This document shows positions 1 to 9,744 of a DNA stretch of 64,000 bases, in pieces (the first letter of the stretch is position 1; each line of letters opens with the position of its first letter). This DNA is from Parvibaculum lavamentivorans DS-1. GTDB lineage: Bacteria; Pseudomonadota; Alphaproteobacteria; Parvibaculales; Parvibaculaceae. A program made the position numbers and the translations under genes. The stretch lies in assembly GCF_000017565.1 (NCBI RefSeq), contig NC_009719.1, positions 1,736,001 to 1,800,000 of the forward strand. Reading direction: 5' to 3'. The notes below the pieces were generated by a model, which worked only from the letters and a program-made list of their open reading frames with translations, made no database searches and was not told the DNA's origin.

Positions 1-1540
1 CGCCTTCCGCCAGCGCATCGGCAAGCGCCTTGCGGGCATCGCGCAGGTCGCGCTCGGCAAGGGAGAGGTCGCCATCCTCGATCCTCAGCGCAATCGACCA
101 TAGAAGGTCGTAGATGCCGGTCAGGTCGGTGTCGCGCCGCGCTTCGGTCAGCCGCCAATAGGCCGCGCGTAGCGAGAGAAAAACGGATTTGTCTTCGATA
201 TAGCGGTCGGCATCCTGCGTGAAATTGTCGATGAAGCGCGCCACGCTGGCGCCCGAGCGCGGATCGAGGGCGAGGCGGCGGCGCTGCTCGATAATGGCGC
301 GCGCGAGCGGGTCGGTGAACTGGCGTGCGGGCAGCACGATATGCAGCGGTTCGGAAAGCCCGGTCTGCTCCTTGTCGTCCGTCGCGGCGAGGGTGATGGT
401 GACGGGGAGCCCCGCCCAGGGATGCGCCGTCAATTCCGCATAGGTCGCGCCCTCGGCCTCGCGCGGCCGCGCCGAGGGTAGCGTCAGCTTTACATCCGGT
501 GCCGTCACGCGCGGTTGCGGCACATCCATTTTAGGTGCGTCCGGCTTTTCCTTCCGGGTGAGCGCGATGCGCGCTTCGGCGGAGACGACGCCGTAATCAT
601 CCGTCACCTTGTAGACAAGGCGCAGCGCATTCGAGGCCGATTGTTCGAGGGGGCCGGCAAAGGCGATCTGTGGCGCCTTGTCCGGCGTCACCTCGATGTG
701 CCAGGCGCGGATCATGCGTCCGCCTTCCGTCAGCGCGACATCGGCACTCTCCGTCAAGGGTGCGTCTATCGCGTAATTGCCGTCGCTCACCGTGTTCAGC
801 GGCTGCGGCTTGGCGCGCTCGTCGCCATGGCTTTCGAGCAGCGGCGCGTTTTTCAACCCGTGGACGCGCAGAGACAATGTCGCGCCTTCCGGCACCGTCA
901 GCGATGCCATGGCTTCGGTGTCGGCGCGGCGCTCAAGATAGACAGGCGGTTTGCCGGTATAGCCCGGCGGCGTCACCCAGGCTTCGATGCTTGCCGCCCG
1001 TGCGCCGCTCGCGCCGGGCACAAGCGCATCGGCGATGCGGTCGAGATGGCCGGGGCCCGTTCCCGCCACGCCCACCACGAGCAGCAGCAGCACGATGGCG
1101 CGCAGCGCGAAGGGATCGCGCGCCGCAAGCAGCGATGCGGGTAGCCCGAGGCGAAGCCGTTTCAGCCGGTCGGCGATCCAGCGGCGATGCGCGGCCCAGA
1201 GCGCCGGGTCGCCGGTATTCTCCGCCGCCACATCTTCATAGGCCGAGAGCGGCGCATGCGGTAGGCCGGATGATTTTTCGAGATGGCGCAGCGCCTCGTC
1301 GCGGCTCGGCCAATGGAAGTCGCGAAAGCCGCGCCACAGGAGCCAGACGATGGCTGCGCCGAAGACTGCCAGCAAAAGCCAGTGCGGCAGCGGCGACAAG
1401 CCGGAGAAGAGGCCGAACAAGGCGAGCGCAATGAAAAATCCGGCCACGCCCGTTGCCGGCCACAGGGCGGGCAGCAGGGCTTCGAGAACCAGCAATGCGC
1501 GGGAAACGCGCACGCGCCGCTCCACGCGGGCAGGCAGCAT
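1..1540 (-). CDS. DUF4175 / TIGR02302 family membrane protein (3' part outside window)
   Basis: Large envelope protein of unknown function, cut by the window start; about 513 codons are visible. The N-terminus reads MLPARVERRV, followed by two hydrophobic segments (about residues 25-45 and 55-70) and a third near residue 160. A soluble part follows, and the visible end carries the LAERDLRDARKAL stretch that I recognise from TIGR02302 proteins. An in-frame TTG at 1597 could extend the start by 19 residues, and members of the family often have such a leader. It lies just downstream of lysA on the same strand, the usual alphaproteobacterial order argH-lipoprotein-lysA-DUF4175. Identification rests on recalled family sequence and gene order; the function is unknown. 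Confidence 0.8.
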   Translation of the reverse strand, partial: MLPARVERRVRVSRALLVLEALLPALWPATGVAGFFIALALFGLFSGLSPLPHWLLLAVFGAAIVWLLWRGFRDFHWPSRDEALRHLEKSSGLPHAPLSAYEDVAAENTGDPALWAAHRRWIADRLKRLRLGLPASLLAARDPFALRAIVLLLLVVGVAGTGPGHLDRIADALVPGASGARAASIEAWVTPPGYTGKPPVYLERRADTEAMASLTVPEGATLSLRVHGLKNAPLLESHGDERAKPQPLNTVSDGNYAIDAPLTESADVALTEGGRMIRAWHIEVTPDKAPQIAFAGPLEQSASNALRLVYKVTDDYGVVSAEARIALTRKEKPDAPKMDVPQPRVTAPDVKLTLPSARPREAEGATYAELTAHPWAGLPVTITLAATDDKEQTGLSEPLHIVLPARQFTDPLARAIIEQRRRLALDPRSGASVARFIDNFTQDADRYIEDKSVFLSLRAAYWRLTEARRDTDLTGIYDLLWSIALRIEDGDLSLAERDLRDARKALADALAEG

Positions 1541-1647
1541 CGTGCCGCGCGCCGCTTTCTCTTTCCGTTCCGGATTATCGTTTCTGCGGCCGAACAATGC
1601 CTGAAGCCCTCAACCTGTCCGTTGCGGCTCCGGGCGCTTGCTGCGAC

Positions 1648-2916
1648 CTATTCGAGCCAGGAGGGAATAATATCCTGTTTCAGCATTGCGTCATAACTGG
1701 GGCGCGCACGCACTTCCTGGAAGGTTGCGCCCTTCACCATCACTTCGGGCACCAGCGGCCTTGTATTGTAGGTCGAGGCCTGCACCGCGCTATAAGCGCC
1801 CGCCGACATGATGGCGACGAGATCACCGCTCTTCAGGCGCGGCAATTCGCGTGCCTTGGCGAAAAAATCACCCGTTTCGCAGACGGGGCCGACAACGTCA
1901 TAGCTCACGCGCGCCGCGCCTTCCGCCGGTTCCGTCACCGGGCGGATGTCGTGGAAGGCGTCATAAAGCGTCGGCCGGATCAGGTCGTTCATCGCGGCAT
2001 CGACGATCAGGAAGGCGCGGTCGTCGCCCTGCTTTTCATAAATCACGCGGCTGACGAGAATGCCTGCATTGCCCGCGATCAGACGGCCCGGCTCGAAGGT
2101 CAGTTCGCAGCCGAGATGTCCGATGGTGCGCTTCACCATCGCCGCATATTCGTCCGGGTGCGGCGGCACATCATTGTCGCCGCGATAGGGAATGCCGAGC
2201 CCGCCGCCAAGGTCGATATGGGTGATCTCGTGGCCTTCCGCCCGCAGCGCCTCCACCATGCCGGCGACGCGCTCGAAGGCGGCGGCAAAAGGCTCGAGCG
2301 CCGTCAGTTGGCTGCCGATATGGACATCGATGCCGCAGGCCTTCACGCCCTTCAATTCGCGCGCGCGCGCATAAACGGCGGGCGCCCGCTTCCAGGAGAT
2401 GCCGAACTTGTTCTCCGCCTTGCCGGTCGCGATCTTCTCATGCGTCTTCGCGTCGACATCGGGGTTCACGCGAATGGCGACTTGCGCCGTCAGTCCGCGT
2501 GCGGCGGCAAGTTCCGCCAGCAGTTCAAGCTCCGGCTCGGATTCGACGTTGAACTGGTCGATGCCGGTTTCGAGCGCGAAAGCCATTTCGGCTTCCGTCT
2601 TGCCGACGCCGGAGAAGACGATCTTCTCCGCCGGAATACCCGCCGCGAGCGCACGGCGGAGTTCGCCTTCCGACACCACATCCGCGCCCGCGCCGAGCCG
2701 GGCCAGCGTCGCGATGACTGCGAGGTTTGAATTCGCCTTCACCGAGTAGCAAACGCGCGCGGGCTGGCCCTTGAAGGCGCCCGCGAAAACCTCGTAATGC
2801 CGTTCGAGCGTCGCGCTCGAATAGCAGTAAAAGGGCGTGCCGATGGCGGCCGCTATGTCGGAAATGGCGACATCCTCGGCATGGAGAACGCCGTCGCGGT
2901 ACTCGAAGTGGTGCAT
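1648..2916 (-). CDS. lysA: Diaminopimelate decarboxylase
   Basis: PLP-dependent decarboxylase converting meso-diaminopimelate to L-lysine, the last step of lysine synthesis, in the cytoplasm. The 422-residue length is normal. The PLP lysine is K60 in YSVKAN. HIGSQL, the glycine-rich GGGLGIPY phosphate-binding loop, EPGR and the late CETGD motif (active-site Cys of the partner subunit) are all present in order. It starts ATG, 51 nt after the upstream lipoprotein gene, and probably shares a transcript with argH. There is no sign of decay. Confidence 0.97.
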   Translation of the reverse strand: MHHFEYRDGVLHAEDVAISDIAAAIGTPFYCYSSATLERHYEVFAGAFKGQPARVCYSVKANSNLAVIATLARLGAGADVVSEGELRRALAAGIPAEKIVFSGVGKTEAEMAFALETGIDQFNVESEPELELLAELAAARGLTAQVAIRVNPDVDAKTHEKIATGKAENKFGISWKRAPAVYARARELKGVKACGIDVHIGSQLTALEPFAAAFERVAGMVEALRAEGHEITHIDLGGGLGIPYRGDNDVPPHPDEYAAMVKRTIGHLGCELTFEPGRLIAGNAGILVSRVIYEKQGDDRAFLIVDAAMNDLIRPTLYDAFHDIRPVTEPAEGAARVSYDVVGPVCETGDFFAKARELPRLKSGDLVAIMSAGAYSAVQASTYNTRPLVPEVMVKGATFQEVRARPSYDAMLKQDIIPSWLE

Positions 2917-2967
2917 CGGTTGTCGGCTTCCGGCTGGCTGCGGCCCGTTGCCGGGCCGGCGGAGCGG

Positions 2968-3201
2968 TCAGTAGTTTCGCAGACCGCGCGGCGAGAGATC
3001 GTTCATGCTCCGGTCGATCGGCTGCGCGTCGACGGGGCCTTCCTCGCCGGGCAGGCTGGTGACGGGCTCGGCCTGAACAGGCTCCGCTTCCGCCCGGTTC
3101 GCATCCGGCGGCAGTTCCAGCGGGCCCTTGCGGCCGCAGGCTGAAAGAGCCGTCAGGAGAACGAGGCCAAGCACGGCCGCTGTCAGATGTCGCGTCGTCA
3201 T
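2968..3201 (-). CDS. Small LptM/YifL-like lipoprotein
   Basis: A 77-residue lipoprotein. The start MTTRHL gives a short hydrophobic signal ending in the lipobox-like LSAC, followed by GRKGPLELPP. That CGxKGPL context is typical of the small LptM (YifL) family found between argH and lysA in many proteobacteria, where it assists LptD maturation. A longer reading frame upstream would overlap the end of argH and destroy the signal peptide, so I chose the ATG at 3201, 13 nt past the argH stop. Function is inferred from family and position only. Confidence 0.85.
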   Translation of the reverse strand: MTTRHLTAAVLGLVLLTALSACGRKGPLELPPDANRAEAEPVQAEPVTSLPGEEGPVDAQPIDRSMNDLSPRGLRNY

Positions 3202-3214
3202 CCTCAAATCCCCC

Positions 3215-4597
3215 TTATGAGCCAAGCTCGTCCCGCCAGCGGCGCACCGCGGCGCGTATGTTGTCGGGCGCCGTGCCGCCAAAGCTCGTGCGGCTCGCCA
3301 CCGAATTGTCGACGCCGAGTACCGAGTATACCTCATCCGTGATGCCGGGCTCCACTTCCTGCATTTCGGCGAGCGTCAGGCCGTCGAGGTCCGTGCCCTT
3401 CTTTTCCGCCTTCGCCACCAGCGCGCCGGTCGCGTGATGCGCCTGGCGGAAGGGCAGGCCGAGCGCCCGCACCAGCCAGTCGGCAAGGTCGGTCGCGGTC
3501 GAAAAGCCGCGCGAAGCCGCATTCCGCATCGCCGTCTCGTTCACGGTCAGCGTCCGCACCATGCCGGTCATCGCGGCAAGCGACAGCGACAGCGCGTCGA
3601 GCGCGTCGAAGGCCGCTTCCTTGTCTTCCTGCATGTCCTTGGAATAAGCGAGCGGCAGGCCCTTCATGACGATCAGGAGCGAGGTCAGGTCGCCGATCAC
3701 GCGGCCGGATTTCGCGCGCACCAGTTCCGCCGCATCGGGATTTCTCTTCTGCGGCATAATCGAGGAGCCGGTGGTGAAGCCGTCGGTCAGCCGCACGAAA
3801 TCGAAGCCCGGCGTCGACCAGATCACGATCTCTTCCGCGAGCCGCGAAAGATGCGTCGCGGCAATCGCCGCCGCCGACAGCGTTTCCAGCACGAAGTCGC
3901 GGTCGGAGACGCTGTCGAGCGAATTTCGCGTCGGCCCGTCGAAGCCGAGTTCCGCCGCCGTCATGTGGCGGTCGATGGGAAAGGATGTGCCGGCCAGCGC
4001 CGCCGCGCCGAGCGGGCTTTCGTTGAGCCGCCGCCTTGCATCGGCCAGCCGTCCCCGGTCGCGCCCGGCCATTTCGGCATAGGCGAGGCAGTGATGGCCG
4101 AAGGTCACGGGCTGCGCGGTCTGCAGATGCGTGAAGCCCGGCATGATCGTGGCCGCGTGTTCTTCGGCGCGGTCGACAAGCGCGCGCTGGAAATCGGCAA
4201 GCTGCTCGTCCAAATGGTCGATCGTGTCGCGGATATAGAGTTTGAAATCCGTCGCCACCTGGTCGTTGCGCGAGCGGGCGGTGTGAAGCCTGCCCGCCGC
4301 CGCGCCGATCAGGTCGGCAAGCCGCGATTCCACGTTCATGTGGATGTCTTCAAGCTCGCGCTTGAAATGGAACGTGCCGTTCTCGATCTCGGCCAGCACC
4401 ACGTCGAGCCCCGCGACGATTTGTGCGGCATCTTCGCTTGAGATAATTCCCTTTTCCGCCAACATGCGGCAATGCGCCTTCGAGCCCCTGATGTCCTGGG
4501 CGAAGAAGCGCTGGTCGAAGCCGATGGAGGCATTGATTTCCTCCATGATCCGGTCGGGGCCCTCGCCGAAGCGGCCGCCCCACATCTTGTTGCTCAT
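3215..4597 (-). CDS. argH: Argininosuccinate lyase
   Basis: Splits argininosuccinate into arginine and fumarate, the final step of arginine synthesis. The 460 residues start [10 protein letters not shown], the conserved N-terminus of the family. Other conserved blocks are [10 protein letters not shown], the TxxQxAQP region (HLQTAQPVT) and the signature loop [11 protein letters not shown] with its catalytic serine. The frame stays open to 5209, but that extension covers the tlpA-like gene on the other strand and has no homology, so the start is 4597. A lipoprotein gene and lysA follow on the same strand. Confidence 0.97.
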   Translation of the reverse strand: MSNKMWGGRFGEGPDRIMEEINASIGFDQRFFAQDIRGSKAHCRMLAEKGIISSEDAAQIVAGLDVVLAEIENGTFHFKRELEDIHMNVESRLADLIGAAAGRLHTARSRNDQVATDFKLYIRDTIDHLDEQLADFQRALVDRAEEHAATIMPGFTHLQTAQPVTFGHHCLAYAEMAGRDRGRLADARRRLNESPLGAAALAGTSFPIDRHMTAAELGFDGPTRNSLDSVSDRDFVLETLSAAAIAATHLSRLAEEIVIWSTPGFDFVRLTDGFTTGSSIMPQKRNPDAAELVRAKSGRVIGDLTSLLIVMKGLPLAYSKDMQEDKEAAFDALDALSLSLAAMTGMVRTLTVNETAMRNAASRGFSTATDLADWLVRALGLPFRQAHHATGALVAKAEKKGTDLDGLTLAEMQEVEPGITDEVYSVLGVDNSVASRTSFGGTAPDNIRAAVRRWRDELGS

Positions 4598-4651
4598 GTC
4601 GTTCTCCGGGCGGCGGTGCGACCTCAAACCCGAGGCGTTGAAGGCTAGCGG

Positions 4652-5263
4652 ATGGTTCAGATGAAGCCGAAACTTATTGCCATGCTGGCCGGCGCGGCCC
4701 TTCTGGCCGCTGGGGCGGTATACTTGATAGGCCGGGGGGGCGGCAACCCGGACGATGAGGCGGCCCTTTCCGGCTCTGCCGCGGCCCTCGATGCAGCCGC
4801 CACCGGCGAAGTGGCCAATTTCCGCGCTGGCGCGCCCCTGGCCCTGCCGGAGGTCCGGTTTGTGGATGGCGAGGGCCGGGACCGGACATTGGCCGATTTC
4901 CGGGGAAAACTCGTCCTGCTCAATCTCTGGGCCACCTGGTGTGCGCCCTGCCGCGAGGAAATGCCGGCGCTTGATGCGCTCCAGGCCGAAATGGGCAGCG
5001 AGCGCTTCGAGGTGGTCGCGCTCAGCGTCGAGCGGAACGGGCTCGAGCTTGCCCGCGCCTTCCTGAAAGAGGTCGGGGCGGCGCATCTCGGCCTCTATAC
5101 CGATACCAGCGGCAAGGCGAATTTCACCCTCAAGGCTTTCGGCCTGCCCACCACGCTGCTCCTCTCGCCGGAGGGTGAGGAGATCGGCCGCATGGTCGGG
5201 CCCGCCCATTGGGACAGCGAAGACGCAAAGGCGCTGATCGAAGCGGCTCTGGCGGCTTACTGA
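4652..5263 (+). CDS. TlpA-family thiol:disulfide oxidoreductase
   Basis: Membrane-anchored periplasmic thioredoxin of 203 residues. An uncleaved N-terminal helix (about residues 5-26) is followed by a thioredoxin fold with the active site WCAPC (C97, C100) and a cis-proline loop GLPTT. TlpA-type proteins reduce periplasmic thiols, for example during cytochrome c or copper-site assembly. It is divergent from argH with a 54-nt gap, an arrangement common in alphaproteobacteria. A second ATG at 4661 is an alternative start. Its last 7 nt overlap the convergent methyltransferase gene. Confidence 0.9.
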   Translation: MVQMKPKLIAMLAGAALLAAGAVYLIGRGGGNPDDEAALSGSAAALDAAATGEVANFRAGAPLALPEVRFVDGEGRDRTLADFRGKLVLLNLWATWCAPCREEMPALDALQAEMGSERFEVVALSVERNGLELARAFLKEVGAAHLGLYTDTSGKANFTLKAFGLPTTLLLSPEGEEIGRMVGPAHWDSEDAKALIEAALAAY

Positions 5264-6087
5264 ACCTTCCTCGCCTTTACTGAATAGCTGAGCGGCAGGC
5301 GCGCCGCGCCGTCCGGGGCCTTGAAGTAAAAGCGGTCCACCCGCTCCATGCTCGGCACGCCTGGCCAGGGCAGCACGTCATGCTCGTGCAGAAACTCGAT
5401 ATGAAGGTCCGCCGCCGCCAGCACGGAAATCACCTCGCCCAGCGTGTGCTGCCATTCGCTGCTGCGGAAATGCGCGAGCGTGACGCCGGGCTCGGCATAA
5501 TCATGGGCGTTCTCCCATTGCTGCGGACCTTCGAGAAAATAGGAACGCACGATGCGGAGGTTTTCCTCGACCGAGTTGCCTTCGTCGTCCAGCGCCCAGA
5601 GAAGCGGATGGCCCTCGGCGAGATAGAAAAAGCCGCCGGGCTTGAGGCATGAAGCGATGTTCCTTGCCCACACCTCAAGGTCCGGCAGCCACATCAGCAC
5701 GCCCCAGCTTGAAAAGACGATGTCGTAGCCGGTGCCCGCCGCCTCGGCCGCCTCGTCCACGCGGGCGTTGATGAAACGGGCGTCGAGCCCCGCATCCGCC
5801 GCGAGCTTCCTCGCCGCCACTATCGCTTTCGGTGAGAAGTCGAGCCCTGTCGCAATTGCACCCATCCGCGCGAGCGACAGCGTGTCGAGGCCGAAATGAC
5901 ATTGCAGGTGAAGGAGCTTCTTTCCCGTGACGTCGCCAAGTTCGCCTGCGACCAGCGGATCAAGGCTCGTTTCGCCGGCGAGAAATTCCTTCACCCGGTA
6001 GAAGTCGGAACCGACATGGATGTCGACTTGCTCTTCCCAGCGAGCGAGGTTCAGGGCAAGGGGGTCGTCTGGATGGTCGGCGGACAT
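5257..6087 (-). CDS. SAM-dependent methyltransferase (class I)
   Basis: A 276-residue class I methyltransferase. The SAM-binding loop appears as [12 protein letters not shown] (in place of ExGxGxG), followed by GLDFSPKAI with the acidic residue at the end of strand 2, and by the [13 protein letters not shown] segment. The substrate is not evident. The start MSADHPDD at 6087 is preferred; a GTG at 6108 would add seven residues. It is convergent with, and slightly overlaps, the tlpA-like gene. Confidence 0.85.
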   Translation of the reverse strand: MSADHPDDPLALNLARWEEQVDIHVGSDFYRVKEFLAGETSLDPLVAGELGDVTGKKLLHLQCHFGLDTLSLARMGAIATGLDFSPKAIVAARKLAADAGLDARFINARVDEAAEAAGTGYDIVFSSWGVLMWLPDLEVWARNIASCLKPGGFFYLAEGHPLLWALDDEGNSVEENLRIVRSYFLEGPQQWENAHDYAEPGVTLAHFRSSEWQHTLGEVISVLAAADLHIEFLHEHDVLPWPGVPSMERVDRFYFKAPDGAARLPLSYSVKARKVQ

Positions 6088-6156
6088 GGCGGCGTTCCTT
6101 GCGGTCACGCTTCGCCTGTCGCGAAGCCGGCCAGAATACGCTTCGTCCGGCGAGCG

Positions 6157-6681
6157 TCAATCCGCGCGGGTGACGAACATCGCGCCGATGGTCTGCGCCG
6201 GTTCGGTGCCGCCGGCGGTGAGTGGTGCCGAGATCGCATGTCCGACAAGGTAGAGCCGGTTCGAGGCGGCGAAAGGTACTTTCAGGAAAACGGGCTTGCG
6301 GCCGAAAAAGGCTTTCCGCGTGATGTAGAGCCAGCGGGTCTGGACGGCGGCGGGGTCGGTGTCGAGGCTGCTTTCCTCGGCGAATTCGGAGAGCAGCTTG
6401 CCCGTCCGCTCCTCGCCCAGCAGTTCGACGAGCGCCGTGCCGAAGAGACGTGTACGGAAGTCTTCGCCGCCGTCCACCGCTTCGGCGATGATCATGTTGG
6501 GCAGGAAGCGGACAATCTCGGACGGCTTTATGTCGGCGCGATCCGCCATTTCGCGCGAGCCGCGCTTCGCCTCCAGATAGGCGTGAAATTCCGCCACGGC
6601 GGAATGCTCCGGCGTGTCGATGAATTGCGGTTCGTGCGTGATCTTGCGGGCTCTCTCGCCCTGCGCGAAACTGTCGTCCAA
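6157..6681 (-). CDS. PAS-domain protein (PAS_5 type)
   Basis: A 174-residue single-domain protein of the alphaproteobacterial PAS_5 type. The DIKPSEIVRFLPNMIIAEAVDG stretch (broken here for identification: DIKPSEI, then FLPNMIIAE) and the following RLFGTALVELLG are characteristic. No output domain is attached, so it is probably a stand-alone sensor or signalling partner. The start appears to be TTG at 6681, because no ATG or GTG lies in frame nearby; the start is therefore uncertain. It is flanked by same-strand genes without obvious functional linkage. Confidence 0.75.
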   Translation of the reverse strand: MDDSFAQGERARKITHEPQFIDTPEHSAVAEFHAYLEAKRGSREMADRADIKPSEIVRFLPNMIIAEAVDGGEDFRTRLFGTALVELLGEERTGKLLSEFAEESSLDTDPAAVQTRWLYITRKAFFGRKPVFLKVPFAASNRLYLVGHAISAPLTAGGTEPAQTIGAMFVTRAD

Positions 6682-6746
6682 TTTTCCGCCCGTTCCTGCG
6701 CTCTGTGACGCACGGAGCAGTTTCGCATGGCCGTGGTTAAAAATTC

Positions 6747-7622
6747 CTAGCGCGTCGGCACCGGCTTTTCGCCCCGATAATCGTAGAAACCGCGCTGCGT
6801 TTTGCGGCCGAGCCAGCCGGCCTCGACATATTTTACCAGAAGCGGACAGGGCCGGTATTTGGAATCCGACAATCCGTCATGCAGCACCTGCATGATCGAA
6901 AGGCAGGTATCAAGGCCGATAAAGTCCGCAAGCTGCAGCGGTCCCATCGGGTGGTTTGCGCCGAGCTTCATCGCCTTGTCGATGCTCTCGACCGAGCCCA
7001 CGCCCTCATAAAGAGTGTAGACCGCCTCGTTGATCATCGGCAGCAGGATGCGGTTGACGATAAAGGCCGGAAAATCTTCGGCATTGGCGATCTTCTTGCC
7101 AAGCGTCTCGGCGAAATGCCGGATCTTGTCGAATGTGTCATCGTCGGTGGCGATGCCGCGCACCAGTTCGACGAGCTCCATCACCGGCACCGGGTTCATG
7201 AAATGCATGCCCATGAAGCGTTCGGGGCGGTCGGTCGAGGCGGCGAGGCGTGTGATCGAGATTGAAGACGTATTGGTCGCAAGCAGCGCGTCCTCGCGCA
7301 GATGCGGACAGAGTTCGGCGAAAATTTTGCGTTTGATCTCTTCATTCTCGACGGCCGACTCGATCACGATGTCGGCGTCCTCGAAGCTCTCCATCGTCTC
7401 GGCGGCGGTCAGGCGCTCCAGCGCCGCGTCGCGCTCGGCGGTGGTGATGCGCTCGCTCGATACCTGCCGCGACAGGTTGCCGTCGATCGTGGCGAGCCCC
7501 GCCTGGATGCGGTCGCCCGAGATGTCGTAGAGCCCGACATGATAGCCGGCAAGGGCGCAGACATGCGCGATACCGTTGCCCATTTGCCCCGCGCCGATCA
7601 CGCCAACCTTGCGAAATGTCAT
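6747..7622 (-). CDS. 3-hydroxybutyryl-CoA dehydrogenase
   Basis: NAD-dependent oxidation of 3-hydroxybutyryl-CoA to acetoacetyl-CoA, or the reverse reduction, in the cytoplasm. The 291 residues begin MTFRKVGVIGAGQMG, a Rossmann GxGxxG. They continue with ATNTSSISIT, the catalytic HFMNPVPVMELVE block and FIVNRIL, followed by the C-terminal domain GANHPMGPLQLADFIGLD. A GTG/ATG further upstream at 7652 would add a non-conserved tail. It sits downstream of etfBA on the same strand, as in many short-chain acyl-CoA operons, and could supply the C4 branch of the ethylmalonyl-CoA pathway. Confidence 0.93.
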   Translation of the reverse strand: MTFRKVGVIGAGQMGNGIAHVCALAGYHVGLYDISGDRIQAGLATIDGNLSRQVSSERITTAERDAALERLTAAETMESFEDADIVIESAVENEEIKRKIFAELCPHLREDALLATNTSSISITRLAASTDRPERFMGMHFMNPVPVMELVELVRGIATDDDTFDKIRHFAETLGKKIANAEDFPAFIVNRILLPMINEAVYTLYEGVGSVESIDKAMKLGANHPMGPLQLADFIGLDTCLSIMQVLHDGLSDSKYRPCPLLVKYVEAGWLGRKTQRGFYDYRGEKPVPTR

Positions 7623-7753
7623 TACCCGTCTTTCGTAACTGCTGCTGGTCATTCACTACCCGTGCCGCCTGCGGGCCGGTCCGGCGAATAAGGTAGCAAA
7701 GAATGAGGCCGGGGACACACCATAACGCTTCAATTCCGGCCAACCGGACAGAG

Positions 7754-7787
7754 AAACGGCGCCGCCGGTTTCCCGGATGCGCCGTTT
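7754..7787 (-). terminator. Hairpin between etfA and the hydroxybutyryl-CoA dehydrogenase gene
   Basis: Perfect 9-bp arms AAACGGCGC / GCGCCGTTT enclose an inner CCGG-TTTC-CCGG hairpin. On the minus strand it follows the etfA stop and could end or attenuate the etfBA transcript. The T-tract after it is short, so termination would be partial. Confidence 0.5.
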
Positions 7788-7820
7788 TGTCATTACAGGC
7801 CGCCCGCGAGGGCGCCGGTC

Positions 7821-8762
7821 TCAGAGGCCGATCTTGGTCAGCTCCGCCTCGAGCTCGGGGATCGCCTTGAAGAGGTCGGCGACGACGCCGTAATCGGCGA
7901 CCTGGAAGATCGGCGCCTCTTCATCCTTGTTGATGGCGACGATGACCTTGCTGTCCTTCATGCCCGCGAGATGCTGGATCGCGCCGGAAATGCCGACGGC
8001 GATGTAAAGCTCGGGCGCGACGACCTTGCCGGTCTGGCCGACCTGGTAGTCGTTCGGCACGAAGCCCGCATCGACCGCGGCGCGCGAGGCGCCGACGGCG
8101 GCGCCCAGCTTGTCGGCGATCTTTTCCAGCATGGCGAAGTTCTCGCCATTCTGCATGCCGCGTCCGCCGGAAATGATGACCTTGGCGGAGGTGAGTTCCG
8201 GGCGGTCGGATTTCGTGAGCTTCTCGTCCACGAATTCCGCAAGGCCGGGGTTCTCGCCCGCGCCGATCTTCTCGACGGAGGCCGAGCCGCCCTGACCGGC
8301 CGCCGGGAAGGCGGTGGTGCGGACGGTGATGACCTTCTTCGCTTCCGACGACTTCACGGTCTGGATGGCGTTGCCGGCATAGATCGGACGCTCGAATGTG
8401 TCGGCGCCCTGAACGGCGGTGATTTCCGAGATCTGCGCCACGTCGAGAAGGGCGGCCACGCGCGGCATGAAGTTCTTGCCGATGGTGGTGGCGGCCGTGA
8501 CGATCGCGTCGTAGTTGCCCGCAAGGCTCACCACGAGAGCGGAAATCGGCTCGGCAACCGGATGCGCGTAGAGCGCGTCGTCGGCAACCAGCACCTTCTT
8601 CACGCCGTCGAGCTTGGCGGCGGCTTCGGCGGCGGCGCCGCAATCCTGGCCGATCACGAGCACGTGGATGTCGCCGCCGATTTTCGACGCGGCGGTCACG
8701 GTCTTCGCGGTGGCGTCGTTCAGCGCCTTGTTGTTGTGGTCTGCAATAACAAGCGTGGTCAT
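7821..8762 (-). CDS. etfA: Electron transfer flavoprotein alpha subunit
   Basis: The FAD-binding subunit of the heterodimeric flavoprotein that takes electrons from acyl-CoA dehydrogenases and passes them to ETF:ubiquinone oxidoreductase. Its 313 residues show the family C-terminal FAD site: [32 protein letters not shown] (in two blocks) and [13 protein letters not shown]. The start ATG overlaps the etfB stop (ATGA), so translation is probably coupled. The several acyl-CoA dehydrogenases in this window, including Mcd, are its expected donors. Confidence 0.97.
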   Translation of the reverse strand: MTTLVIADHNNKALNDATAKTVTAASKIGGDIHVLVIGQDCGAAAEAAAKLDGVKKVLVADDALYAHPVAEPISALVVSLAGNYDAIVTAATTIGKNFMPRVAALLDVAQISEITAVQGADTFERPIYAGNAIQTVKSSEAKKVITVRTTAFPAAGQGGSASVEKIGAGENPGLAEFVDEKLTKSDRPELTSAKVIISGGRGMQNGENFAMLEKIADKLGAAVGASRAAVDAGFVPNDYQVGQTGKVVAPELYIAVGISGAIQHLAGMKDSKVIVAINKDEEAPIFQVADYGVVADLFKAIPELEAELTKIGL

Positions 8763-9508
8763 CCGATCACTCCCGCTTCCTTCAGCTTCGATACGAGCTG
8801 CTCAATCGTTTCGACCTTGATACCGGCCGAACGCTGCGGCGGCTCGCTTACTTTCAGCACTTCGAGGCGCGGCTTCACGTCGACGCCGTAGTCGCCCGGT
8901 GCCTTCTCGTCGATCGGCTTCTTCTTCGCCTTCATGATGTTCGGCAGCGATGCATAGCGCGGCTCGTTGAGGCGCAGGTCCGTCGTGATGACGGCCGGCA
9001 TCTTGAGCTTCAGCACCTGCAATCCGCCGTCGATTTCGCGGGTCAGGTTCAGCGTCTCGCCGTCGATCTCGACCTTGGAGGCGAAGGTGCCCTGTGCCCA
9101 GCCGAGAAGGGCGGCGAGCATCTGGCCTGTCTGGTTGCAATCGTCGTCGATCGCCTGCTTGCCCAGAATGATGAGGCCGGGCTGTTCCTGCTCGGCCACG
9201 GCCTTCAGGATCTTGGCGACGTTGATCGGTTCGACGGTTTCGTCCGTCTTCACCAGGATGCCGCGGTCGGCGCCCATGGCGAGCGCGGTGCGGATGGTTT
9301 CGGTGGTCTGCTGGACGCCGATTGAAACGGCGACGACTTCCGTCGCCTTGCCCGCTTCCTTGAGGCGCACCGCTTCTTCAACGGCGATCTCGTCGAACGG
9401 GTTCATCGACATTTTGACATTGGCGAGATCGACGCCGCTGCCGTCCGATTTCACTCGGACTTTCACGTTGTAATCGACCACTCGCTTGATCGGGACGAGG
9501 ACTTTCAT
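8759..9508 (-). CDS. etfB: Electron transfer flavoprotein beta subunit
   Basis: AMP-binding beta subunit of ETF, 249 residues, starting [16 protein letters not shown]. Family features are [14 protein letters not shown], the ADRGILV region, [16 protein letters not shown] and the recognition-loop-like stretch near [17 protein letters not shown]-type start seven codons upstream is possible, but the methionine at 9508 begins the conserved sequence. It is the first gene of etfBA. Confidence 0.96.
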   Translation of the reverse strand: MKVLVPIKRVVDYNVKVRVKSDGSGVDLANVKMSMNPFDEIAVEEAVRLKEAGKATEVVAVSIGVQQTTETIRTALAMGADRGILVKTDETVEPINVAKILKAVAEQEQPGLIILGKQAIDDDCNQTGQMLAALLGWAQGTFASKVEIDGETLNLTREIDGGLQVLKLKMPAVITTDLRLNEPRYASLPNIMKAKKKPIDEKAPGDYGVDVKPRLEVLKVSEPPQRSAGIKVETIEQLVSKLKEAGVIG

Positions 9509-9622
9509 CGAGGCGGACTCCCTGCGCATTGCCTTGGCGGCGCGGACCCGGGGAATGGATGCCCCCGGCTCGCGGAACCTCGGCGCCGGTTTTGGTGTAG
9601 TCTGGGGGCGGCTGGCTGCCTT

Positions 9623-9638
9623 GAAAACGGCTGTTTTC
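9623..9638. repeat. Inverted repeat upstream of etfB
   Basis: GAAAAC-GGCT-GTTTTC, perfect 6-bp arms with a 4-nt loop, about 115 nt before the etfB start in a 236-nt intergenic stretch that otherwise shows no gene. It may be a regulatory site, but it is short enough to be chance. Confidence 0.3.
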
Positions 9639-9744
9639 CGGGAAAAACCAGGCCAAACGCGCCCGCTGCCACATAGCTGCTGTTGCGGTGCGGGAACCTA
9701 GTGGGCTGGCCCTCCCCTGTCAACGAATAGGGAATCCCGGTTGT

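Noticed and set aside
1453-2730. 425-codon plus-strand frame over lysA
   Set aside because: It is a mirror frame of a certain gene, with low-complexity Arg/Ala composition and no motif.
4598-5209. Upstream extension of the argH frame giving a 664-residue protein
   Set aside because: The extra 204 codons run antisense through the intact TlpA-like gene and lack any conserved sequence; argH homology begins at MSNKMWGG.
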